A DNA stretch of 64,000 nucleotides from CAYWBU01 sp942491525 (GTDB lineage Bacteria > Desulfobacterota > Desulfomonilia > UBA1062): assembly GCA_942491525.1 (NCBI GenBank), contig CALOBW010000056.1, positions 496,001-560,000 on the forward strand. Direction: 5' to 3'. The notes below the pieces were generated by a model that worked only from the letters and a program-made list of their open reading frames with translations, was not told where the DNA came from and did not search any database. Positions 7,918 to 17,107 of the stretch are shown here, piece by piece. The stretch's first letter is position 1. Every line of letters starts with the position of its first letter. The translations under genes were made by a program, and so were the position numbers.

Positions 7918-9285
7918 ATGAAAGAAAATAACAAAGATTATAAAGACGGGAAATACCTCTATCCGCTGGAAGAGAAGTGGGAAAAGCTGCTGACGCCCTT
8001 TGATGAGTTTATCCGCAGTGAAAGCACCAGCGGTATCGCGCTGATAGTTGCTGTGGTGCTGGCGCTGGTTTTTGCCAACAGTGCCCTGAGTGATGAGTAC
8101 CATCATCTGCTGGAGGTGCCCTTTGCCATCGGGCTCGGGGCTTGGCAGCTGGAGCTGCCGCTGCACGCCTGGATCAATGAGTTCTTGATGGTCTTCTTCT
8201 TCTTCATCGTGGGCCTCGAGATCAAGCGCGAGGTCCTGATCGGCGAGCTTTCCGACCTGCGCCAGGCTAGCCTGCCGGTCTTTGCCGCCCTCGGCGGTAT
8301 GCTGGTGCCGGCGCTGGTGTTTGCGGCCTTCAACTATGGCACGCCCTACATGGATGGCTGGGCCATTCCCATGGCGACTGATATCGCCTTCTGTGTCGGG
8401 CTGGTGGTGCTGCTGGGCAAGCGCGTGCCGCGCAGCCTCTCGGTGCTGCTGGTGGCCCTGGCCATCGTCGATGATCTGGGCGCGGTCATGGTGATTGCGC
8501 TCTTCTATACCGCCAATATCAGCACCACGGCTCTGGCAATTGCCGCCGGCCTGCTCTTGCTGCTGGTTATCTTCAACTATGTGGGCTTAAGGAGCGCGCT
8601 GCCCTTCCTGGTTGTCGGCATCATTCTCTGGCTGACCCTGCTGCACTCCGGCATCCATGCCACGGTGGCCGGTGTGCTGGTGGCTTTCTGCGTGCCGGCC
8701 CGCCCGCGCCACAGCACTGCCCGCTTCAGCCGTAAGATTCACGGCCTGCTGGAGCGGTTTGATGACTGCAGGGGCTCGCACTGCGGCATCTATCCGGATG
8801 AGAAGCAGAAGACCCTGCTGCATGCTATGCATAAGGAGCTTCTGATGGTTGAGGCGCCCCTGCAGCGCATGGAGCACTACCTGCATCTGCCGGTGGCGTT
8901 GTTGATCATTCCGATCTTTGCCATCTCCAATGCCGGCATTCCGCTCAATATTGAATCTCTGAGTGCGGCCCTGGTTAACCCGGTTACCCAGGGTATCGCG
9001 GTTGGTCTGGTCTTCGGTAAGGTGCTCGGCATTGCCGGTTTTGCCTGGCTGGCCGTCAAACTTGGCATTGCCAAACTGCCCGCGGATATCGCCATGAAGC
9101 ACATCATCGGCATGGCCATGTTGGGCGGCATCGGTTTTACCATGTCGATCTTCATTGCCGAGCTCTCCTTCCCGGGTCAGTATGAGATCCTGAACATGGC
9201 CAAGACTGGTATCTTCGCGGCCTCACTCTTCTCCGGCGTGGCCGGTTATATCTGGCTCTACAAGTCCGGTCCCAAAAAAGCCTGA
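7918..9285 (+). CDS. nhaA: Na+/H+ antiporter NhaA
   Basis: Inner-membrane electrogenic sodium/proton antiporter, 455 residues with about 11-12 hydrophobic helices. The ion-binding Asp pair is present as VDDLGA (Asp185/Asp186), and WINEFLMVFFFFIVGLEIK is a conserved NhaA segment. It is longer than the 388-residue E. coli protein because of an N-terminal charged extension and a roughly 70-residue hydrophilic loop (about 265-330) with two Cys. ATG 7918 is favoured by GGAG five bases upstream. It exports sodium and helps pH homeostasis, which fits the predicted sodium-coupled ATP synthase in this genome. Confidence 0.94.
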   Translation: MKENNKDYKDGKYLYPLEEKWEKLLTPFDEFIRSESTSGIALIVAVVLALVFANSALSDEYHHLLEVPFAIGLGAWQLELPLHAWINEFLMVFFFFIVGLEIKREVLIGELSDLRQASLPVFAALGGMLVPALVFAAFNYGTPYMDGWAIPMATDIAFCVGLVVLLGKRVPRSLSVLLVALAIVDDLGAVMVIALFYTANISTTALAIAAGLLLLLVIFNYVGLRSALPFLVVGIILWLTLLHSGIHATVAGVLVAFCVPARPRHSTARFSRKIHGLLERFDDCRGSHCGIYPDEKQKTLLHAMHKELLMVEAPLQRMEHYLHLPVALLIIPIFAISNAGIPLNIESLSAALVNPVTQGIAVGLVFGKVLGIAGFAWLAVKLGIAKLPADIAMKHIIGMAMLGGIGFTMSIFIAELSFPGQYEILNMAKTGIFAASLFSGVAGYIWLYKSGPKKA

Positions 9286-9289
9286 TAAT

Positions 9290-9316
9290 AAGCCGGGGCA
9301 GTCACTGTCCCGGCTT
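9290..9316 (+). terminator. Stem-loop after nhaA
   Basis: AAGCCGGGGCAGT and ACTGTCCCGGCTT form a nearly perfect hairpin with one G-T wobble and a tiny loop, starting just after the nhaA stop. It is followed by CACCTC rather than a T-run, so it may be a weak terminator or a 3' mRNA-stabilising hairpin. Confidence 0.5.
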
Positions 9317-9405
9317 CACCTCTATGTCAAACATTTGTAAAGCCCCGGAAAATGCTATACCCGCGTCTATCTTTATTCTAGGCTTGGGCAGACAAGGGGA
9401 GAGAT

Positions 9406-10056
9406 ATGTATATTAAGACTGAAGAATCATTCAACTTTTATTCGCATCTGGTGGGTGTGGCCGCCTTTGCCATCGGTACGGTTTTTTTGATCAGTGTGGC
9501 CAGCGGCTCGCTGGGCTGCCTGCTGACTTCGATTGTCTACGGCATCTCCGGCATCTTCATGTTCAGCGCCAGCTCGCTCTATCATGCCTTTAAGAAACAT
9601 GACAATGAGATCTCCTTCTGGCGCCGTATGGACCGCATGGCGATCTTCTTCATGATTGCCGGCAGCTATACGCCGGTCTGCTACATCTATCTGGAGGGTC
9701 CCTGGCGCTGGGGTATGATCATCGCCCAGTGGTCGCTGGTGGGCCTGGGGCTGCTGACTCAGATCTTCCTGCCGCGGGCCTCGCGCGTGCTCTATGCCGC
9801 CATCTACTCGCTGATGGGCTGGCTGCTGATCTTCAATGTCCGTGATATTCTGGCGGTCATGCCGCAGATTGAGATCATCCTGCTCTTTGTGGGCGGCGCC
9901 GCCTTTACCCTGGGCGCCATCATGTATGCCAGCAAGATGCCGCGTCTGGTGCCCGGCCGCTTCAGCTCGCATGAGCTCTTCCACATCATGGTGCTGATCG
10001 GGGTGGGTTGCCACTACGGCCTGATCTACAATGCGGTCTTCAATGTGAGCGCTTGA
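9406..10056 (+). CDS. Hemolysin III / TrhA family membrane protein
   Basis: A 216-residue integral membrane protein with seven hydrophobic helices, of the HlyIII/TrhA branch of the PAQR superfamily. Conserved features are the early SHLVG, SSLYHAF with its metal-binding-type His, the RMDRMAIFFMIAGSYTPV segment, and C-terminal HELFHIMVLIGVGCHY with two more His. The three His sites match the zinc site of PAQR proteins. Family members influence membrane-lipid homeostasis; true haemolytic activity is doubtful. Its stop codon overlaps the start of the next hydrolase gene, indicating translational coupling. Confidence 0.9.
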   Translation: MYIKTEESFNFYSHLVGVAAFAIGTVFLISVASGSLGCLLTSIVYGISGIFMFSASSLYHAFKKHDNEISFWRRMDRMAIFFMIAGSYTPVCYIYLEGPWRWGMIIAQWSLVGLGLLTQIFLPRASRVLYAAIYSLMGWLLIFNVRDILAVMPQIEIILLFVGGAAFTLGAIMYASKMPRLVPGRFSSHELFHIMVLIGVGCHYGLIYNAVFNVSA

Positions 10057-10862
10057 TGGAGCAGGCCGAACTGGACCTCTTTGAGTCCGAGTACCAGGAG
10101 CACTACCTTGAGGGCGAGACCAAACCGCCTGAGATCGGCCGGCCCTATTTGCTGCACAATGAGCAGGCAAAAGCCGGTATTCTGCTGATTCACGGCCTGA
10201 TGGCCGCGCCTGCAGAGGTGCGCCAGCTGGCCGACTATCTCTATGAGCAGGGCTATACGGTCTATGCGCCGCGCCTGGCCGGTCACGGCACCTCGGCCGT
10301 CGATCTGCAGAGTCGGGTGCATGCGGAGTGGCGCGCTTCGGTTGAAAGGGGCGCCGAGATTCTGCGCCAGCTGCATGACAGGGTTGTGGTGGCCGGGTTC
10401 TCGACCGGCGCCGGCCTGGCCCTGCAGCAGGCCCAGCTTGGAGATTATGACGCCCTGGTGGCCATCAGCCCGCCGCTCAAGTTCACCAGTCTGCAGGCCA
10501 ACAATGTCGGCCTGGCCGTGGCCCTCGGCCGGCTGATCAGGCATCCCAAGCTGCAGTTTGCCACAAACCATGCCGACAATCCCGAGATCAACTACCTGCG
10601 CTGCCCTCTGCGCGCCCTGCATCAGGTGCGGCTGCTGATGCGCGAGCTGAAACCGGAGCTGATTAAGATTCCGAGTCTGATAATGCAGGCGCCGCGCGAT
10701 CCCAAGGTGGATGGAACGCAAGCGCGCAAGCTGTTTGAGAAACTTGATGTTGAGCAGAAGCGCTATGTGGAGATCGACTTCCACCTGCACGGCATCGTGC
10801 GCGGTGAGATCACCAAAGAGAGCTTCCCGCCCATCGCTCAGTTCCTGGCTGCGATCGTCTGA
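10056..10862 (+). CDS. Alpha/beta hydrolase
   Basis: A 268-residue serine hydrolase of the carboxylesterase/lysophospholipase type. LLIHGLMAAPAEVRQLA is the oxyanion region, APRLAGHG follows, and the nucleophile elbow is GFSTGAG. A late acid (APRDPKVDG) and His (FHLHGIV) complete a plausible triad. The ATG at 10056 overlaps the trhA stop (ATGA), which is a better start than the in-frame ATG inside trhA. It sits between trhA and psd, so a membrane-lipid role is attractive but unproven. Its end overlaps the convergent psd gene by 25 bp. Confidence 0.8.
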   Translation: MEQAELDLFESEYQEHYLEGETKPPEIGRPYLLHNEQAKAGILLIHGLMAAPAEVRQLADYLYEQGYTVYAPRLAGHGTSAVDLQSRVHAEWRASVERGAEILRQLHDRVVVAGFSTGAGLALQQAQLGDYDALVAISPPLKFTSLQANNVGLAVALGRLIRHPKLQFATNHADNPEINYLRCPLRALHQVRLLMRELKPELIKIPSLIMQAPRDPKVDGTQARKLFEKLDVEQKRYVEIDFHLHGIVRGEITKESFPPIAQFLAAIV

Positions 10863-11728
10863 CCGACCTTGACATAGGTCTCGATGCCCTTGGCGCTGTT
10901 CTCGATCAGGTCATCGTCAAATTTGATGACATCCTGCTGGAAGACCAGCACCACGGTTGAGCCGCCGAAGTCAAAGTAACCCTTCGCCTGCATGCGTTTT
11001 ACTGTTGGTTCCTGATACTGTTGATGGATGCCGGCCACGCCGAAGGCGCCCACCTCCATGAAGGCTATCTGGCCGAAGTTTGCAGTCTCGATCAGGCTGT
11101 AGGCGCGTTTGTTGAGGCAGAAGATGCGGGACTGGGCCGCCAGCGCCACCGGGTTGACCGAGTGGTACTGCCCTTTGACCTCGACCTGCTCGATCACTTC
11201 GCCGTCGCAGGGAAAGTGGAACCAGTGGTAGTCAGCCGGGCAGAGGCGCACCACCGCCACCTGGCCGCCGTCAAACTCGGGCAGGCGCCGGCCGAAGAGG
11301 TTGGTCAGCGTGTCCTCGACGCCCTTGACCTTCAGGGCCGTGTCGCCATCGATATCCGGGTAGACCAGCAGGCGGCCGTCAGCCGGGCTCAGGAAGTGAT
11401 TATCGTCCATGGAGTAGGGCCGGGTCCCATCTTTAAGTTTGCGGGTGAAGAACTCGTTGAAGCTTCTGTACTCATCTTTGGGTTTGGCAAACTCGCTCTC
11501 ATTGATGCCCAGGTCGGCAATGGTGCGGTTGATGCGGCCCCTGGAGAGGGGCGAGTCAAAGTAGAGGCCCATCAGGCGGCTCAGAAGTGATGAGCGGAAC
11601 AGCAGCCTGGAAATTGCCTGGCCGCTCAGGCTCTGGTAGGCCCACTTGATGGCGGCGTCGCCCATGACCTTCTCCTGGCAGATCTGCTTGGTTTGGCGGT
11701 CGTAGTATTGGATTGTTCTAATTTTCAT
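10838..11728 (-). CDS. psd: Phosphatidylserine decarboxylase
   Basis: Makes phosphatidylethanolamine from phosphatidylserine at the inner membrane. The protein of about 296 residues keeps the family signatures PADGRLLVYPD, CPADYHWFHFPCDG, GAFGVAGIHQQY and, near the C-terminus, FGGST, where self-cleavage before Ser creates the pyruvoyl cofactor and separates beta and alpha chains. I chose the ATG at 11728 (MKIRTIQYYDR), which has a weak GAAGAA element upstream; an ATG 15 codons earlier has none. No pssA lies nearby. Confidence 0.92.
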   Translation of the reverse strand: MKIRTIQYYDRQTKQICQEKVMGDAAIKWAYQSLSGQAISRLLFRSSLLSRLMGLYFDSPLSRGRINRTIADLGINESEFAKPKDEYRSFNEFFTRKLKDGTRPYSMDDNHFLSPADGRLLVYPDIDGDTALKVKGVEDTLTNLFGRRLPEFDGGQVAVVRLCPADYHWFHFPCDGEVIEQVEVKGQYHSVNPVALAAQSRIFCLNKRAYSLIETANFGQIAFMEVGAFGVAGIHQQYQEPTVKRMQAKGYFDFGGSTVVLVFQQDVIKFDDDLIENSAKGIETYVKVGQTIAARN

Positions 11729-11945
11729 GTTGATTTCTTCATGGCATTTGGTGGGGTGGAAATCAAGTGTCATGCTTATCAGGCATAAGCTAAGTTGGGC
11801 CAGAATCGAAACCTATAAAATTCGGAACTCACGTTTTCTCGGGTGAGGTGCGTCTATAGATATTCTGGTTTATGTCACACATAAATCCTTTCATCATTGT
11901 CATATATTTCAGATAAAAGCGCCTTCATTCTAAACCAACCTGGAG

Positions 11946-12035
11946 GTGATTCATATCCAGAGTCGCAAATATTCAAAGAAGCGTGAGCTGGGCTTCAGTC
12001 AGGTGCATTCGCATGGGTATTTGGATAAAATCTAA
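11946..12035 (+). other. Possible 29-codon reading frame in a long intergenic gap
   Basis: The 420-bp gap between psd and the PEP-CTERM gene has no substantial gene. A GTG-initiated frame of 29 codons (11946-12035) encodes a basic peptide, but its only GGAGG overlaps the start codon, so translation is doubtful. The rest of the gap holds the promoter of the downstream gene and AT-rich sequence. Confidence 0.15.
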
Positions 12036-12039
12036 TATA

Positions 12040-12068
12040 TTGACAACATAGGAGGGTGAGTTTATTAT
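12040..12068 (+). promoter_or_regulatory. Sigma-70-type promoter for the PEP-CTERM protein gene
   Basis: TTGACA (12040-12045) is followed after exactly 17 bp by TATTAT (12063-12068), a near-consensus sigma-70 promoter. It would give an 75-80 base leader before the strong AAGGAGG ribosome-binding site and ATG 12152. Confidence 0.6.
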
Positions 12069-12151
12069 ACTGTAATTCACAATGTTTCTTGTTGTCTCCG
12101 TCAGTAGCTTTGATCGGACAGATTTATGCTTCTATGACTAAGGAGGTTTAG

Positions 12152-12847
12152 ATGAAAAAAGTTGTCTGTTTATTGGTAGCATCAATCTTGATCGGCCTGT
12201 CTGGTTTAGCCAACGCATCGTTAACAACAATCGGTACCGCCACCTATAATGGTGAGGAGTACTATTTGATCTGGGACGATGACAATAATGGCAACTCTCT
12301 GATCTGGCTGGACTATGCCAACAAGATTGGGTGTGGTGAAGATGGTGGGCACGATGATGGTGGTGGTTGTGGTGAAGAGAGCAGGGGCGGACATGGTGAT
12401 CAAAGACGTTGGGATGCCCAGATGGAGTGGGCGCAAGGCCTGGATTCCCAGCTGACTTACAATCTCTATGATGGATACAGTATCGAGTGGGAAGAGGATA
12501 GCTGGAGATTGCCGGGGGGTGTCAATGGCACCGAGACTGAAGTTGGCGCTACCGAGTTCGGCCACCTGGTGATTGATGAATTGGGAGGGGACGTCGAAAG
12601 CGGTGATTTTGAAAATCTGGCTACGGAAAACGGATGGTATTGGTCCGATACGGAGTTTTCAGATAAGAAGGCGTTTGTGTTTCATCTGACTCATGAGGGC
12701 GTTTCAATCGGGTCCAAGGGGAAGAATTCGGGCGCCCCGGCCGGCCTGGCTGTACGCGGTGGTTCAGTTGTTCCTATTCCTGGCGCCATCTGGCTTTTGG
12801 GCTCAGCTCTGGGCTGCCTTGGTGTTTTAAGGCGTAAGAAACGGTAG
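12152..12847 (+). CDS. Secreted protein with PEP-CTERM-like sorting signal, DUF1566-like
   Basis: A 231-residue exported protein. It has a Sec signal peptide (cleavage about residue 23, after SGLANA) and a C-terminal VPIPGAIWLLGS motif, a hydrophobic helix and the basic tail RRKKR, the tripartite layout of PEP-CTERM/exosortase substrates. Between them, a WRLPGG motif and the WYWSDTEF-AFVFHL-LAVRGG pattern resemble DUF1566-type domains, with an inserted Gly/Asp/His-rich stretch (about residues 62-85, two Cys). Such proteins are often surface or biofilm-matrix components. No exosortase gene is in the window. A near-consensus promoter and AAGGAGG indicate strong expression. Confidence 0.75.
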   Translation: MKKVVCLLVASILIGLSGLANASLTTIGTATYNGEEYYLIWDDDNNGNSLIWLDYANKIGCGEDGGHDDGGGCGEESRGGHGDQRRWDAQMEWAQGLDSQLTYNLYDGYSIEWEEDSWRLPGGVNGTETEVGATEFGHLVIDELGGDVESGDFENLATENGWYWSDTEFSDKKAFVFHLTHEGVSIGSKGKNSGAPAGLAVRGGSVVPIPGAIWLLGSALGCLGVLRRKKR

Positions 12848-12904
12848 TCGAGGTCATACTGCTCATTGGAGTGGTGGCTTAGTCAGACATGGTAGCCCTG
12901 GCTT

Positions 12905-15022
12905 TCATTGTTGAATTGCAGTGTTTATGTGCGTCTTTGCGGGGGATTTCATGACCCGGGGGGTGTGCCGGGGGATGAATATCTTGAATGTTGATCCCTG
13001 TTTGGGGTGGCTCTCCACATTAATGTAGCCTCCGTTTTGTTTGATAATTCCGTAAAGTGTTGTCAGGCCCAGGCCTGTAGCGCTGTCACTTGTTGTGAAA
13101 AACGGCTCGAAAATATGTTCCAGAGTCTCCTGGCTCATGCCGGCACCATTGTCGCTGACGGTTAAATTTATATATTCACCAGGAGGTGGCTCAACATGTT
13201 CTGCGCTGTAGGCGATGCTGACGTTCTGGGTTGTTATTGTAATCCTGCCCGCTCCATCAATGGAATTGCCGGAGTTAATGCAGAGATTTGTCAATATGCG
13301 GCCGACCTGGGCGGGGTCAATTCTGATCGGCCATAGGTCGTTTCCGGGTAGCCATGAAATCTCGATATCCTGGCCGATGATGCGTTGAATGATCTCCAGC
13401 ATATTGTCTATGGTACTGTTTAGGTCTATGAACTGCGGAGATGCCGCCTGTCTGCGCGCGAAGGCGAGCAGCTGGGACGTGATGTCAGCCAGGCGCTGGG
13501 CAGCATGTTCCATGCGCTGGAGGTCCCTGTGCAGGGGTTGGTCCGGTGTTATCTGATTTAATGCCAGCTCTGCACTGCCTAAGATCACAGCCAGCATATT
13601 GTTGAAATAGTGGGCTATGCCGCCTGACAGCCGGCCCACGGCTTCAATCTTTTGCAGTTGGCGGTACTGCTTCTCCAGCTCTGCGTGCTGTTTTTTTTGT
13701 CTAATCTCATTTTGTAGTGAGTTGAGAGCGGGGGCAGTCTGCAGGGCCACGAGCTCCAGCATCTCTCTGTCGCGGGGGGTGTATCCTCCCGGTTTATTGG
13801 CCACGCCGAATTGGCCGAGCAGTCTGGTGCGGTGCATGATCGGTACAGTTAATGAATTATCGGGATCGGTGTCGAGGCAGCTGCCCTTCAGGTCGATCCA
13901 GCAGTCATGAGGTGCGTGGTTGTCCAGAGATAGTGTGCCGCGTTCGGGTGGATAGATTAGATCTCCTTCATCGTCAATGTAGCCGAAGTGGCCATATTGG
14001 CTGTTTAGGGCGAGCATTATGACATGGAGTACATCGGTATAAATTTTTTCGGCAGGAGAGGTCAGGAAAATATTGGCGATATGATTATTGATGCTGATGA
14101 TCTGGTGCTGGAACAGTAAGTTCTCCTCATGTTCCAGAAGTTTGCGGGTTTGCTTGTCTACCAGGCTTGTGAGGCGGAGTCTCTGGTTGGATGTCGCATA
14201 GGCTAGGGCGATGACCAGCGTGCTGACGAGCAGGCCTGCAAATTTAAAGATGTAGAGATTGGTGGAATAAGCCTTGGCCCAGCCGCCAGGTGGCACTGCG
14301 CCTAACTGCCAGCTGCTGCCCGGCAAGGTCACCTCAGAAATGGCCGGATCTGAGTCGAAGATCGCTGGATTGCCGATTATGATGCGGCCATTTTCATCCT
14401 TCAGGGCTAGATTGATGTTTTGCGGGAGAGGATCTAGGCTGGCAAGTGATAGGATGGGCGTCAGATTGAATATGATTTCAGCCAGGCCCCAGAACTTTTC
14501 TTCATGGAAGATTGGCTGGCGTGCCGTCAGGTTGAATTTGCCGTCGATCGGATCAACTGTCCGGAGGAGCTCGTATCTTGGCGCGGGGTGTGGGGTGCTG
14601 GTCAGATCCTGCAGTGTGCGGCCGCTCAGGGCTTCGTTGCCTGCTTGCGGATAGATGTGAACCGGCCCTTGGGGCGGGAATACTTGGATGGCCTTGATGC
14701 ACTCTTGTCCGGAATAAAGTCCTGAGGCAAATTTATTGAAATGATCATTTTGAGTAGCGTTGAGCATGTTGGTTTCAATGAAGACCTTTAATCCAGCCAG
14801 AAGACTTAGATGTTCGTTCAATGCCCTGGTCAGGGAGCTGGCATAAGGGGTCATTTCTGACTTGATTTGTTGGCGGGCATCTCTCTTTAAATATTGTTCA
14901 TATGTTATGGATAGTCCCAGGCATAGGGCCAAGGTGAAAATGGACACAACTCCGGTGAAGATCATGCTTTTAGCGTGCTCTCTGCTGATGTTGTGGTGTA
15001 ACGAGAGCTGGGACTTCGTCAT
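12905..15022 (-). CDS. CHASE-GAF sensor histidine kinase
   Basis: A 705-residue membrane kinase. Order: N-terminal membrane helix (about 20-42), a periplasmic CHASE-type sensor region (about 55-240), a second membrane helix (about 252-272), a GAF domain (about 300-440), HisKA with His471 in GGIAHYFNN, and a HATPase domain (NLCINSGNSI, DNGAGMSQET, ATGLGLTTLYG). Unlike the kinase at 2.2 kb, it ends without a receiver domain. CHASE domains sense small ligands outside the membrane. No response regulator is adjacent. It is convergent with the PEP-CTERM gene, 57 bp away. Confidence 0.9.
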   Translation of the reverse strand: MTKSQLSLHHNISREHAKSMIFTGVVSIFTLALCLGLSITYEQYLKRDARQQIKSEMTPYASSLTRALNEHLSLLAGLKVFIETNMLNATQNDHFNKFASGLYSGQECIKAIQVFPPQGPVHIYPQAGNEALSGRTLQDLTSTPHPAPRYELLRTVDPIDGKFNLTARQPIFHEEKFWGLAEIIFNLTPILSLASLDPLPQNINLALKDENGRIIIGNPAIFDSDPAISEVTLPGSSWQLGAVPPGGWAKAYSTNLYIFKFAGLLVSTLVIALAYATSNQRLRLTSLVDKQTRKLLEHEENLLFQHQIISINNHIANIFLTSPAEKIYTDVLHVIMLALNSQYGHFGYIDDEGDLIYPPERGTLSLDNHAPHDCWIDLKGSCLDTDPDNSLTVPIMHRTRLLGQFGVANKPGGYTPRDREMLELVALQTAPALNSLQNEIRQKKQHAELEKQYRQLQKIEAVGRLSGGIAHYFNNMLAVILGSAELALNQITPDQPLHRDLQRMEHAAQRLADITSQLLAFARRQAASPQFIDLNSTIDNMLEIIQRIIGQDIEISWLPGNDLWPIRIDPAQVGRILTNLCINSGNSIDGAGRITITTQNVSIAYSAEHVEPPPGEYINLTVSDNGAGMSQETLEHIFEPFFTTSDSATGLGLTTLYGIIKQNGGYINVESHPKQGSTFKIFIPRHTPRVMKSPAKTHINTAIQQ

Positions 15023-15119
15023 AGGTTCTATAACGAATTGTCTGCATATTGGTTACAATATTCAGATCTGTTAATTTGGCAAAGCCATGTGGGTGATTTA
15101 TCTGATATCCGAGTTAATA

Positions 15120-15155
15120 AAGGGGGCAATTGCATAAATTCAGCCCCCTTATTTC
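15120..15155 (-). terminator. Intrinsic terminator of the secreted-protein gene
   Basis: AAGGGGGC (15120-15127) and GCCCCCTT (15143-15150) form a GC-rich stem with a 15-nt loop. Read leftward it ends in TTTATT. The motif GAGTTAATAA is repeated on both sides of the stem (15111-15120 and 15156-15165). Confidence 0.65.
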
Positions 15156-15193
15156 GAGTTAATAAGAATTACAAAATTCTGGAATGCTGGTGC

Positions 15194-16297
15194 CTATTTG
15201 CGGCCTTTGGATGCTTTGCCCTTGCCTTTTTTGCCGCCCTTACCGGAGCCTTTGTCGCGGGGAAGAATGGTTACGTCCATGTAGCTAAGATTTTCATCGG
15301 CCAGGATCACCGCATTGCCGCCGCCACCGGGCCCGCCACCGTCATCCGATTCCATGCTGGCGCTTTCCTCCTCTTCGCTGATCTTGACGGTCGCATATTC
15401 GAGGGATGAGTTCAGGTCTGGCTTGCCGTCTATGTCGCGCTCATCCAGTACGAACGTGATTCGGTAGACGCCGGCGGCGTTGGGCAGCTCTCTGACTTTC
15501 CAGTTGTAGCCATAAATCAACTTGCCGCTGACATTGACTTCGGCTGAGAAATACTCCGGGCCGTCGCCTGCATCCCAGACTGCGCTGTTGAGGCAGGGGT
15601 CACTGGCGCCATTCCATTGTTCGCCATCCCAGGTTAGTTCTTGGCCGACTGCTGCGATCTTTTGGATTACGAGTCTGGCGCAATGTGAATATATGGTGGC
15701 CTCGTTTGATGTGGAGTGGTTGCCGGTTGTGCCCCACATCTCATCCTGGCCTTCCCCCTCTATGTGTTGCATCTCATAGGTCCTCATTGCGACATCCAGG
15801 TCCTGGTAGAGTACAATCTCGACCCGCACCACCTGGCTTTCATACCAGGCCTTGGCCTCAAGGTTGTCGCCCCAATCCACATAGTCCACATCGATGATCT
15901 CATCTGGGAGTAGGGTTCCGGCCTGCCAGATGTTGTCAGCATCCTGCTGGTAGAACAGATGTGTTGCGCCGCAGCCGTTTATGTGATCGGCCACATTGTT
16001 TTTGGTAATTCTTGTTCCGTTCAATGTGCAGTAGGCATCGCCATTCAGGTTGGCCTCTGTGCCGACGGGTTCGCGTAGACTCAATGCATAGTTGTCGGAC
16101 CAGATAACCGGCAGGGAGAGATTGTTGCCGGCCTTATCATCGCCGTCATGTCCGCCTGAGCTTGCGCTGCTGCCTGGTTTTGAGCCCTTGTTTATGGGCG
16201 GACCGCCCTTGGCCATAGCCAGGCTGCTGATGGATAATGCAAATGCCAGTAGGAAAATAATAAATGTAACTGGTTTGCTTATTTGACGTTTTATCAT
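15194..16297 (-). CDS. Secreted protein of unknown function with Lys/Gly-rich tail
   Basis: A 367-residue protein with a clear Sec signal peptide (cleavage near residue 29, after SLAMA). The mature part begins with a low-complexity Gly/Ser/Lys/Asp stretch (30-57), then a folded region with paired Cys and acidic character, then a Gly-rich linker (about 320-330), and it ends in a strongly basic K/G repeat tail. I do not recognise a characterised family. AAGGAGG lies directly before ATG 16297, so it is well translated. Its location beside the PEP-CTERM and small secreted protein genes suggests a set of surface proteins (inference). Confidence 0.7.
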   Translation of the reverse strand: MIKRQISKPVTFIIFLLAFALSISSLAMAKGGPPINKGSKPGSSASSGGHDGDDKAGNNLSLPVIWSDNYALSLREPVGTEANLNGDAYCTLNGTRITKNNVADHINGCGATHLFYQQDADNIWQAGTLLPDEIIDVDYVDWGDNLEAKAWYESQVVRVEIVLYQDLDVAMRTYEMQHIEGEGQDEMWGTTGNHSTSNEATIYSHCARLVIQKIAAVGQELTWDGEQWNGASDPCLNSAVWDAGDGPEYFSAEVNVSGKLIYGYNWKVRELPNAAGVYRITFVLDERDIDGKPDLNSSLEYATVKISEEEESASMESDDGGGPGGGGNAVILADENLSYMDVTILPRDKGSGKGGKKGKGKASKGRK

Positions 16298-16694
16298 AGG
16301 TACCTCCTTTGTTTTGCAGTCTGTTTGTGATTCCCTGCATTCTGACGGTCTGTCTGCACATTTAGGGGCCCCGGCTCATGATCTCATAATTGAGACCTGC
16401 TGTTCGTGTTGAATAGCGATGAGAGATGATATCTATGATCAGTGATGTTGACATGGCAACTCCCGGGAAATGGTTTGCGCCATAGCAAAATTAAGAAAAT
16501 CAGAGTCCGGACGGTTTGGGATAGGTTGGTCTATAACAATGTATGGCCGGAAATTATAACTGGCGCTTGAATGTTGTCAAGTTGTGCATTGAATTTTGGG
16601 GCAGCCGTTGCGGATATCGCTTTATAATTGGAGCTTTGGCAAGATTAAATATTTAATCCTATGATTTTATTGTGATTTAATGGTTGTGATAAAA
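16298..16694. other. AT-rich intergenic region, no gene
   Basis: About 400 bp without a convincing coding frame. It contains the leftward promoter region and ribosome-binding site of the secreted-protein gene at its left end. I see no repeat, RNA gene or known regulatory motif in the rest. Confidence 0.5.
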
Positions 16695-16725
16695 ACTGGT
16701 TGGCCCGATTGAAGGGTCAACCAGT
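16695..16725 (-). terminator. Intrinsic terminator after small secreted protein gene
   Basis: ACTGGTTGGCCC (16695-16706) and GGGTCAACCAGT (16714-16725) pair with one wobble around a 7-nt loop. Read on the minus strand the stem is followed by TTTTTATC, a typical intrinsic terminator. Confidence 0.8.
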
Positions 16726-16738
16726 GATAAGTTTCAGG

Positions 16739-17107
16739 TCACTCATCGGGATATTGGGTGACAGATAGATCCATTGAACCGTTGCCCATAAATATCAGCT
16801 CGGCAGTGACAGATCCGCTTAACATTGAGATGTAGAGCATGAGGTCTCTGTCTACAAGATACTGGAACCATTTCACGCTCTGGAAGGTTATGCAAAATTT
16901 GATGGGGTCGTTTGTGGCATCTGCTGTCAGCATGGCGGGGGGCATGTCGTCAAATACTAGGTCGGCATGAGGGGTGTCTGCGATCATCTCATCGATCATT
17001 GCATAGATCTCTTCATCCACGATCCCCTCGGCGGCATGATGCGCAGCGGCGGTTGCTGTGATGCTTAAAAGCAGGCCGATTGCAATAAGGATGGGTTTTG
17101 TGTTCAT
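16739..17107 (-). CDS. Small secreted protein of unknown function
   Basis: A 122-residue protein with a Sec signal peptide (MNTKPILIAIGLLLSITA..., cleavage after about residue 22-25). The mature N-terminus is acidic and helical (DEEIYAMIDEMIADTPHADL), followed by a hydrophobic, beta-rich second half with a single Cys. I chose ATG 17107 because AGGAGG lies just upstream; the longer frame upstream has no signal sequence at its start. It is followed by a strong terminator, so it is monocistronic. Function unknown. Confidence 0.65.
   Translation of the reverse strand: MNTKPILIAIGLLLSITATAAAHHAAEGIVDEEIYAMIDEMIADTPHADLVFDDMPPAMLTADATNDPIKFCITFQSVKWFQYLVDRDLMLYISMLSGSVTAELIFMGNGSMDLSVTQYPDE

Noticed and set aside
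11946..12035. Regulatory leader peptide before the PEP-CTERM gene
   Set aside because: The GTG overlaps its only ribosome-binding-site-like sequence, and it ends before the promoter of the downstream gene, so it cannot act as a leader of that transcript.
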